This document shows, in pieces, positions 54,976 through 62,100 of a stretch of DNA of 64,000 bases (the stretch's first letter is position 1; each line of letters starts with the position of its first letter). Position numbers and translations under genes: made by a program. Under the pieces are notes generated by a model. It was not told where the DNA came from and made no database searches. It saw only the letters and a list, made by a program, of their open reading frames with translations. This DNA comes from Bacteroidales bacterium (GTDB taxonomy: Bacteria; Bacteroidota; Bacteroidia; Bacteroidales; UBA12077): NCBI GenBank assembly GCA_030637515.1, contig DAOWGM010000144.1:22801-86800 (forward strand), in the 5' to 3' direction.

Positions 54976-56268
54976 ATGAGAAAAGTAATTTTAATTGCAT
55001 TAATCACTATAATAGGGTATTCTACTGCATTTCCACAATCCAAAAATGCGCTAAAAGATGCATTCTACGAGGCTGAATATTATATTCTTTATGAAGATTA
55101 TAATGAAGCGCTGGGACTATACCTTAATCTTTTAAATAACGGGCTTGATAATGCATATATTAATCATAGAATTGGTGAGTGCTACTTACAGATTCCCGGC
55201 CAAAAAAACAAATCAATTCCTTACTTAGAAGAAGCATGCGAAAATATTACTAAAGTTATTAAAGAAGGTGCTTTTAAGGAAACAAATGCACCAATCAGAA
55301 CAATTTTTTATCTTGCTTGTGCATACCAGGTCAACAATGAGCTGGACAAAGCAATAGAAACATTTGAAAGATTTAAACAGAAACTTGCCGATAATAAAAT
55401 TTACAATACCGATTATATTGAAAAGCAAATTCTATCATGTGAAATAGCTAAAGAATTTATGAATAATCCAATTGACGTTAAAGAAAGTAACATTGGAGAT
55501 CGAATAAATGATGGCTTTCCAAATATAAGACCCGTAATTTCTTCTAATGAGAATTGCATGGTATATGTATCTAAATTAAAATTCTACGATGCTATATTTT
55601 TTACAAAAAAAGTGGATAATGAGTGGACAACTCCAAGAAATATTACTCCTGAGTTAAGTTCAGATGGAAATATATACTCCTGTTTTTTATCAAGTTATGG
55701 AAAAACACTGCTCTTATATAAATATGATAGTTATAACAGTGATATTTACATTAGTCATCGCATAAAAAATGAACGATGGACAACTCCTGAAAAATTAAAT
55801 AAGCATATAAATTCAAAATATCAGGAAACATTTGCATCATTATCTGAAGATGGGAAGACCATATATTTTGTAAGTGACCGTAAGGGAGGATTTGGCGGAA
55901 CTGATATTTACAAATCTGTTTTTGATGAAAAAACAAATGATTGGGGCAAGGCAATTAATTTAGGAATTGAAATAAACACTTCATTAAATGAAGAAACCCC
56001 TATCTTAAGTAAAGATGGGGGGAAACTTTTTTTTAGCTCACAAGGTCATTATAATATGGGTGGATTTGATATCTTTTATGCACAATTGAATGAAAATGGG
56101 AAGTGGGAAAAACCAAGAAACTTAGGTTATCCAATAAATTCTACAGACGACAATCTTTTTTTCTTCCCTGTTGGAGATGGAACAAATGCATATGTTTCCA
56201 AATTTGATCAGAATGGTTTTGGGCAGGAAGACATTGTAAAACTCGAAATTACTTCTAACGATAGGTAA
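54976..56268 (+). CDS. TPR-PD40 protein 3
   Basis: 430 residues. Signal peptide (1-21, ending T-A-F-P-Q), TPR helices (about 25-165, HRIGECYLQIPGQKNKSIPY) and a PD40 propeller (about 175-425, DGKTIYFVSDRKGGFGG and GKLFFSSQGHYNMGGFD). It lacks the extension of paralogue 2. It follows 75 bases downstream and probably shares the transcript. A role in surface assembly or T9SS function is suggested only by similarity to PorE-like proteins. Confidence 0.85.
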   Translation: MRKVILIALITIIGYSTAFPQSKNALKDAFYEAEYYILYEDYNEALGLYLNLLNNGLDNAYINHRIGECYLQIPGQKNKSIPYLEEACENITKVIKEGAFKETNAPIRTIFYLACAYQVNNELDKAIETFERFKQKLADNKIYNTDYIEKQILSCEIAKEFMNNPIDVKESNIGDRINDGFPNIRPVISSNENCMVYVSKLKFYDAIFFTKKVDNEWTTPRNITPELSSDGNIYSCFLSSYGKTLLLYKYDSYNSDIYISHRIKNERWTTPEKLNKHINSKYQETFASLSEDGKTIYFVSDRKGGFGGTDIYKSVFDEKTNDWGKAINLGIEINTSLNEETPILSKDGGKLFFSSQGHYNMGGFDIFYAQLNENGKWEKPRNLGYPINSTDDNLFFFPVGDGTNAYVSKFDQNGFGQEDIVKLEITSNDR

Positions 56269-56289
56269 TTTACTTAATCCGATAAAAAC

Positions 56290-56820
56290 TTGGATATTCT
56301 AAAAGGTGAAACAACAAAATTAAGAGCTATTGAACCTTATGATTTGGATATTATCCACAAGTGGGAAAATGATAATTCTATATGGCATTTAAGTAATACA
56401 ATTACCCCATTTTCTAAAAATATTATTAAACAATTCATTGATAATTCTCATTTAGATATTTTTCAATCGAAACAACTTCGTTTAATGATTGAAAAAAACA
56501 ATGGAGAAGTTATTGGTACAATTGATCTTTTCGACTATGACCCTCTTCATAAAAGAGCAGGTATAGGAATACTTATTGCTGAAAAGGAAAACCGTGGCAA
56601 AGGATATGCATCTGATGCATTGGATGTGTTAATTAAATATTGTTTTTCGGTGCTTCAACTTCATCAGTTATTTTGCAATATTACCGATGATAATTCAGAA
56701 AGTATAAATCTCTTTACAAAAAAGGGATTTCAGTTAATCGGAACTAAAAAAGATTGGTTATTATTTTCTGATGGAACAAAAAATGAATATATGTATCAGT
56801 TAATTAATTCAGACAATTAA
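56290..56820 (+). CDS. GNAT N-acetyltransferase
   Basis: 176 residues, TTG start 21 bases after the previous stop, chosen because it yields the typical L-K-G-E-T-T-K-L-R-A-I-E-P N-terminus; the first internal ATG would remove a third of the protein. The acetyl-CoA loop is visible as GIGILIAEKENRGKGYASDA (about 96-115), and VLQLHQLFCNITDDNSESI follows as in the RimJ/RimL/SpeG group. The acceptor is unknown. It overlaps the convergent gene by 4 bases. Confidence 0.87.
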   Translation: MDILKGETTKLRAIEPYDLDIIHKWENDNSIWHLSNTITPFSKNIIKQFIDNSHLDIFQSKQLRLMIEKNNGEVIGTIDLFDYDPLHKRAGIGILIAEKENRGKGYASDALDVLIKYCFSVLQLHQLFCNITDDNSESINLFTKKGFQLIGTKKDWLLFSDGTKNEYMYQLINSDN

Positions 56821-57272
56821 ATATTAACATTTTCATATTCAGGAACCTCTTTTAAGAAAAGGTATTTTTGATTTTGATAATCAATTTTACAACAAAAATG
56901 CTCCAAGCCATTTGTAACAATTAAATAATCAACTTTGAGTTTCATATTATAACGCGCAATCTGATCAAATACTTTTTGATCGATCTTAACACTTGCAGCT
57001 TTACACTCAACAATCAAAACCGGACTTCCTGTTTTATTATAAACAACTGCATCACTCCTTTTCGATAAATTATTGAGTTTAAATTCTTTTTCAACAAAAA
57101 TTAATGAGGCAGGATATTTTTTCTCATTGACCAAGTATTTTAGAAAATTTTGCCGAACCCATTCCTCAGGAGTTAATATCACAAATTTCTTTCGAATAAA
57201 ATCAAAAATGTATTTTCTTTGCTCTATTAATTTTATATTAAACGAATAAGTTGGTAAATTTAGCTTCTCCAT
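56817..57272 (-). CDS. HsdR N-terminal-like (PD-(D/E)xK) small protein
   Basis: 151 residues resembling the HSDR_N_2 family, the nuclease-like N-domain of type I restriction subunits. A putative active site is visible: Asp74 in R-S-D-A-V-V-Y and VECKA (about 89-93). There is no helicase, methylase or specificity gene nearby, so it is not a restriction system. I recall the same small protein beside holA and AMP nucleosidase in other Bacteroidota; its function is unknown. Confidence 0.82.
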   Translation of the reverse strand: MEKLNLPTYSFNIKLIEQRKYIFDFIRKKFVILTPEEWVRQNFLKYLVNEKKYPASLIFVEKEFKLNNLSKRSDAVVYNKTGSPVLIVECKAASVKIDQKVFDQIARYNMKLKVDYLIVTNGLEHFCCKIDYQNQKYLFLKEVPEYENVNI

Positions 57273-57333
57273 ATCTAACTTATAATTCTGTTTATAAAAA
57301 TAAGAAAGATAAAAGATATAATACTACTACAAT

Positions 57334-58104
57334 ATGAAAACTAAAGACGAAATAGTAAAAAACTGGTTACCCCGATACACTGGATGCCCTTTAGATCAAT
57401 TTGGGGATTATATATTATTAACAAACTTCTCGCATTATCTTGAATTATTTGCCGAATGGAATAATGTTGAAATTTTTGACCCTGCCGCAAATATGCAATG
57501 TGCAACTGCCGATAATATTACTATGATTAATTTTGGTATGGGAAGTGCTAATGCTGCAACCATTATGGACTTAATAAGTGCAATAAAACCTAAAGCAGCA
57601 TTATTTTTAGGTAAATGTGGTGGACTAAAAAGAAAGAACGAACTCGGCAACTTTATAGTACCAATTGCTGCTATTAGAAGTGAAGGTACATCAGATGATT
57701 ATCTACCACCTGAAATTCCTGCTCTCCCGGCTTTTAAACTGCAAATGGCAGTTTCTACAGCCATCCGAAACCATAAAATGGATTATTTCACCGGAACAGT
57801 TTATACTACAAACAAACGAGTATGGGAATACGACGAACGATTTAAAAAATATTTACATAAAACCAGATCAATGGCAATTGATATGGAAACTGCGACTATA
57901 TTTACAGTTGGTTTTGCAAACGAGATACCAACAGGTGCCGTATTATTAGTTTCTGATCAGCCCATGATTTCTGCAGGTGTTAAAACATCAAAAAGTGATG
58001 AATTGGTTACAAAGAAATATGTTGAAGCTCATGTTAAAATTGGGATTGAAGCCTTAAAAGAAATTCAAGAAAATAAGGAATCTGTAAAGCATTTACGTTT
58101 TTAA
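57334..58104 (+). CDS. AMP nucleosidase (PNP/UDP fold)
   Basis: 256 residues of the phosphorylase superfamily in the short Bacteroidota form, which splits AMP into adenine and ribose 5-phosphate. Visible: INFGMGSANAATIMDLI (phosphate/ribose site), LFLGKCGGL, AIDMETATIFTVGFAN and LLVSDQPM. It lacks the extra N-domain of E. coli Amn. It is divergent from the HsdR-N-like gene and 12 bases before holA. Confidence 0.87.
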   Translation: MKTKDEIVKNWLPRYTGCPLDQFGDYILLTNFSHYLELFAEWNNVEIFDPAANMQCATADNITMINFGMGSANAATIMDLISAIKPKAALFLGKCGGLKRKNELGNFIVPIAAIRSEGTSDDYLPPEIPALPAFKLQMAVSTAIRNHKMDYFTGTVYTTNKRVWEYDERFKKYLHKTRSMAIDMETATIFTVGFANEIPTGAVLLVSDQPMISAGVKTSKSDELVTKKYVEAHVKIGIEALKEIQENKESVKHLRF

Positions 58105-58116
58105 TATGATTTAAGT

Positions 58117-59121
58117 ATGAATTTCGATCAAATCTTTACTGATTTAAAAAATAAAATATATAAGCCGATATATTTCTTATCAGGTGAAGAACCATACTTT
58201 ATTGACCTGCTCACAAAATATATCAATGACAATGTATTAACTGAAGCAGAAAAGTCATTTAATCAAACGATTCTTTATGGAAAAGATACAGAAATTCATA
58301 CTGTAATAAATTCTGCAAAACGATTTCCGATGATGGCAAATCATCAGGTTATTATTGTAAAAGAAGCTCAGAATATTAAGAATATTGAAGAATTAATTCA
58401 TTACGCTAATGCACCTTTAAAATCAACTTTATTAGTTATTAACTACAAGTATAAAACGCTTGATAAACGAAAAAAACTATACAAAGTAATTAATGAAGTC
58501 GGAGTTCTGTTTGAATCCAAAAAGTTATACGATAATGAAGTTCCGGGTTGGGTAAATGGTTACCTAAAAAGTAAAAACAAAACTATTGATCCGGGTGCAG
58601 GAATGTTGCTTAATGAATACTTAGGTAACGATCTTAGCAAAATAGCAAATGAGTTAGATAAGCTAATTATTACCCTTCCAGATGGTGAACATAATATAAA
58701 TACAAACCATATTGAAAGAAATATTGGAATAAGTAAGGACTATAATAATTTTGAATTACATAAAGCCTTAACTCAAAAGAATGTTTTAAAAGCAAACAGA
58801 ATTGTTAACTACTTTAGTCAAAATCCAAAAAACAACCCTTTTACATTAACTATTTCCACCTTATATCATTTCTACAGTAAAGTACTTGCATATCATTTTT
58901 TAAAAAATAAAAATGACAGACGAAATGTGGCAGCTACACTAAAAGTAAATCCATATTTTATTGGTGATTATGAAAAAGCTGCAAAACAGTATAATCCAAA
59001 AAAGACAGTAGAAATAATAAGCATGCTTCGGGAGTATGATCTTAAATCAAAAGGTTTTAATAACGTAAGTACATCTCAAGGTGAACTTCTTAAAGAATTA
59101 GTTTATAGAATTTTGCATTAA
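58117..59121 (+). CDS. holA: DNA polymerase III delta subunit
   Basis: 334 residues, the clamp-loader subunit that opens the sliding clamp. N-terminal IYFLSGEEPYFIDLLTKYI, RFPMMANHQVIIVKEAQ, LLNEYLGNDLSKIANELDKL and the C-terminal helical domain (KALTQKNVLKANRIV onwards) match the family. Length is near the E. coli protein. It lies in a tight plus-strand operon with AMP nucleosidase, rhomboid and gmhB. Confidence 0.93.
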   Translation: MNFDQIFTDLKNKIYKPIYFLSGEEPYFIDLLTKYINDNVLTEAEKSFNQTILYGKDTEIHTVINSAKRFPMMANHQVIIVKEAQNIKNIEELIHYANAPLKSTLLVINYKYKTLDKRKKLYKVINEVGVLFESKKLYDNEVPGWVNGYLKSKNKTIDPGAGMLLNEYLGNDLSKIANELDKLIITLPDGEHNINTNHIERNIGISKDYNNFELHKALTQKNVLKANRIVNYFSQNPKNNPFTLTISTLYHFYSKVLAYHFLKNKNDRRNVAATLKVNPYFIGDYEKAAKQYNPKKTVEIISMLREYDLKSKGFNNVSTSQGELLKELVYRILH

Positions 59122-59131
59122 TAATTACACG

Positions 59132-59752
59132 ATGACCATTTTACTTATTGTAATTACATCAGCTATTTCCATTTTAGCATTTAATAGACGTGATATATCT
59201 GACAAACTTCAGCTTAATCCATATGCGGTTTACCATAAAAAAGAATGGTACAGAATAATATCTCATGGTTTTATTCATGCCGATTGGATGCATTTATTTA
59301 TTAATATGTTTGTTTTGTTTTCGTTTGGAAGTGCAGTCGAAAACATATTCGATCAACTTGCAGCAGAAGGTATAATAAAGTCTCCGGTTTTATCATTTGT
59401 AATACTATATTTTGCAAGCATGATTTTTGCTACTGTTACAAGTATTAGAAATCATAAAGATGACCCTTGGTATAATTCTGTTGGTGCTTCAGGTGCAGTT
59501 TCTGCAGTAGTTTTCACAAGCATATTTTTTCAACCACTGGGTAAATTATATTTTTATGCAGTTATACCTATCCCAGGAATTGTTTTTGGAATTCTTTATT
59601 TAGCTTATTCGCACTACATGAGTAAGAAAAGTAATGATAATATTAACCACGATGCCCATTTTATTGGTGCCGTTTTTGGTTTTCTTTTCCCTCTTATTTT
59701 AGAACCTAAATTGATTAATGTATTTTTGGGTCAGTTATTTAATATTTTTTAA
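59132..59752 (+). CDS. Rhomboid-family intramembrane serine protease
   Basis: 206 residues, about six membrane helices. The catalytic serine motif is G-A-S-G with Ser120 and the histidine is His176 (HDAHFIGAVFGF). The L1-loop and the HLFINMFVLFSFG helix 2 are also typical. Cleaves single-pass membrane proteins; substrates are unknown. It lies 10 bases after holA and 8 before gmhB. Confidence 0.9.
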   Translation: MTILLIVITSAISILAFNRRDISDKLQLNPYAVYHKKEWYRIISHGFIHADWMHLFINMFVLFSFGSAVENIFDQLAAEGIIKSPVLSFVILYFASMIFATVTSIRNHKDDPWYNSVGASGAVSAVVFTSIFFQPLGKLYFYAVIPIPGIVFGILYLAYSHYMSKKSNDNINHDAHFIGAVFGFLFPLILEPKLINVFLGQLFNIF

Positions 59753-59760
59753 ATTTAAAT

Positions 59761-60252
59761 ATGAATAAAGCTATTTTTCTTGACAGAGATGGTGTTATTA
59801 ATTTCGATCCAGGAGATTATACTTATAATTTGAGTGAGTTTAAATTGAACGATGGGATTATTGAAAACCTAAAACGTTTATATGACAATAACTATCTTTT
59901 AATACTTATTACAAATCAGGGAGGTATTTCTAAAAAGCTTTATACACACAAAGATGTAGAAGAAATACATGCATATTTAGCCGAAGAACTTAAGAAAGCA
60001 AACGTTCAGTTATCAGAAATATATTATTGTCCACATCATAGTATAAATGAAGAGTGTATTTGTCGTAAGCCTAACTCTTTAATGATTGAAAAAGCTCTGG
60101 CACGTTTTGATATCGATCCTAAGAAATCTTATATGCTTGGTGATAAAATGCGTGATGTAGAATGTTCTGAAGGAGCTGGGGTGAAAGGTATAAAAGTGGA
60201 ACTTAACAAGAATATTAAAGAATATGTAGATCAGATATTAAATGACAAATAA
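59761..60252 (+). CDS. gmhB: D-glycero-D-manno-heptose-1,7-bisphosphate 7-phosphatase-like HAD enzyme
   Basis: 163 residues of the HAD-IIIA family. DxD motif Asp8/Asp10 (IFLDRDGVIN), ILITNQGG, a zinc loop with Cys90, His92, Cys99 and Cys101, and the late GDKMRDVECSEGAG with Asp128 and Asp132. It acts in ADP-heptose synthesis for LPS core; closely related histidinol-phosphatase activity is possible, but the zinc loop is shared. It ends the holA-rhomboid-gmhB operon. Confidence 0.88.
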   Translation: MNKAIFLDRDGVINFDPGDYTYNLSEFKLNDGIIENLKRLYDNNYLLILITNQGGISKKLYTHKDVEEIHAYLAEELKKANVQLSEIYYCPHHSINEECICRKPNSLMIEKALARFDIDPKKSYMLGDKMRDVECSEGAGVKGIKVELNKNIKEYVDQILNDK

Positions 60253-60376
60253 CAAAACACCAAATCCCAAATAAATTTCAAAATACTAAAGTTCAAATTC
60301 TTTCACTGCAAAGTTTACAAATTTAGTTCTAAACGTTTGGAAATTGAATATTATTTGTAATTTGGTGTTTGTTTTT
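60251..60376. repeat. Intergenic inverted repeat (MITE-like)
   Basis: Left arm 60251-60279 (AACAAAACACCAAAT first) and right arm about 60341-60376 are imperfect reverse complements, with one indel and about 20 paired bases, around a 60-base centre. Both outer edges are the best matched. It fills nearly the whole gap between gmhB and the next gene. Confidence 0.6.
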
Positions 60377-60396
60377 TGAAGTTTTACTAATAAATA

Positions 60397-61260
60397 ATGG
60401 CAGTAAATTCATTCATATTACATAATGGCGAATATCATTTTAAAGATGAATTTGGTTTAAGCTTTAATAATAGAGCTTTTTGCTATGGCGATGCTCTATT
60501 TGAGACAATGCATGCTAATGGAGCTGAAATTCAGTTTTTTAAAGATCACATGATTCGTTTGAAATATGGAATGAATATTCTTAAAATGGAAATTCCATCG
60601 GTAATTGAATCAAACCTTCTGGAAAAAGAAATCATTAAATTATTACATAAAAACAAACTTTATCAAGGTGTAAGAATCCGTTTAAGCGTTTATAGAAATA
60701 ATGGTGGGAAATATACACCAAAAGAAAACAGTGTTTCTTACTTAGTTGAAACAGAATATATCGAAAATGATCTTTATTCATTAAATCAAAAAGGCTTAGT
60801 TATTGATCTTTACAATGAAATAAAAAAGCCCGTTAATTCTTTTTCAAATCTAAAAACTTCCAATGCATTGTTATATGTAATGGCAGGTTTATATGCTAAA
60901 GAAAAAAAGTTAGACGACTGCATAATATTAAATGAGAATGGAAATATAGTTGAAGGTATAAGTTCAAATATCTTTTTAATAAAAGGTGAAACGTTGTGTA
61001 CTCCTGCATTAAAAGATGGACCTGTGGCTGGAATAATGCGTAAACAAATCCTCAGAATAGCCGATTCTGTTGGATTTACAATAAATCACGAAAAATCGAT
61101 TACAGAGCAACAACTTCTTGATGCCAACGAAGTTTTTTTCACAAATAGTATTTCAGGAATAAAATGGGTTTTAGCTTATAAAGAAAAGCGCTTTTATAAT
61201 GATAATGCCAAGAAACTGACCGATAAGTTAAATAGTGTCGCTTTTAATAAACCAGAATAA
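60397..61260 (+). CDS. Class IV aminotransferase (aminodeoxychorismate lyase-like)
   Basis: 287 residues of PLP fold type IV. PLP-lysine Lys153 in SNLKTSNALLYVM, then GNIVEGISSNIFLI and VAGIMRKQILRIA. The NNRAFCYGDALFETM opening resembles 4-amino-4-deoxychorismate lyase (PabC, folate synthesis) more than branched-chain aminotransferase, but both fit. Its stop is 1 base from the convergent yqgE stop. Confidence 0.88.
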   Translation: MAVNSFILHNGEYHFKDEFGLSFNNRAFCYGDALFETMHANGAEIQFFKDHMIRLKYGMNILKMEIPSVIESNLLEKEIIKLLHKNKLYQGVRIRLSVYRNNGGKYTPKENSVSYLVETEYIENDLYSLNQKGLVIDLYNEIKKPVNSFSNLKTSNALLYVMAGLYAKEKKLDDCIILNENGNIVEGISSNIFLIKGETLCTPALKDGPVAGIMRKQILRIADSVGFTINHEKSITEQQLLDANEVFFTNSISGIKWVLAYKEKRFYNDNAKKLTDKLNSVAFNKPE

Positions 61261-61261
61261 T

Positions 61262-61855
61262 TTAATTCATTGTCGGGTTCTCAGGAACGTTAGACCACAC
61301 TTTATATTTTTTACCTAAAAGATCCAGTGTTTCTTTCCAAATATCTTTATCAGCAGTCATAATTTTAGAAGAATCTACTTTTGAAACAAGCCAGGCATTT
61401 TCTTCTATTTCAGTTTCTAACTGATTCGGACTCCAACCTGAGTATCCAAGGAAAAAACGAACTTGAGAATATTCAACTATTCCTTCATTTATAAGATCCT
61501 TTAAAATATCAAAATCTCCGCCCCAATATATGTCATCAATTACGTGTACAGAACCTTCCACCAATTCGCCTAAAGTATGTAAAAAATGGATCGTATCTTT
61601 TGCAACAGGTCCTCCAACATAAACTTTTGAATCAAAATCAGGAAAGTCTGCTAACAAATCATTTACAGGCACATCGACAGGTTTGTTTAAAACAAATCCA
61701 ACTGATCCTTTTTCAGAATGCTCTGTTATAAGAACAACAGAACGTTTAAAATATGTGTCGGATAGCAAAGGTTCGGATATAAGTATACAACCTTGTTTTG
61801 GTGCAGGGTTTTCATGTTCAATTTTCAGAAAATCAAAATTCAGATACTTTCCCAT
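61262..61855 (-). CDS. YqgE/AlgH family protein
   Basis: 197 residues with the family opening GCILISEPLLSDTYFKRSVV, ITEHSEKGSVGFVLNKP, KVYVGGPV and FLGYSGWSPNQLE. Relatives are short cytosolic proteins that bear on alginate regulation in Pseudomonas, but the biochemical function is unknown in Bacteroidota. Length is normal. Confidence 0.92.
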   Translation of the reverse strand: MGKYLNFDFLKIEHENPAPKQGCILISEPLLSDTYFKRSVVLITEHSEKGSVGFVLNKPVDVPVNDLLADFPDFDSKVYVGGPVAKDTIHFLHTLGELVEGSVHVIDDIYWGGDFDILKDLINEGIVEYSQVRFFLGYSGWSPNQLETEIEENAWLVSKVDSSKIMTADKDIWKETLDLLGKKYKVWSNVPENPTMN

Positions 61856-62100
61856 GATTCAAATATATACTCCAAATTACTCCATTTTTTTATAAAAATC
61901 AAAAAAACCTTTTAAGTTTTAAGGATAATTAACAGTTTCAAAATCAATTTAATTTGCTTTTTAAGTTATTACCCTTCTCACAAAAAAATCATTACTTGTA
62001 CAGTAAGCTTAAACCAATTTAAAAGTACTATGTCAAAAAATGAGATAATCACATTATTTTCTCTATTTTAGAGATGTCTTTTTTCAAAAAATAGTTGCTA

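Noticed and set aside
56817..57272. Restriction-modification locus
   Set aside because: Only an HsdR-N-like domain is present; no methylase, specificity subunit or helicase.
61895..61945. Hairpin in the gap before the NhaC gene
   Set aside because: Short CCTT/AAGG arms with a mismatch; pairing is no better than expected in AT-rich DNA.
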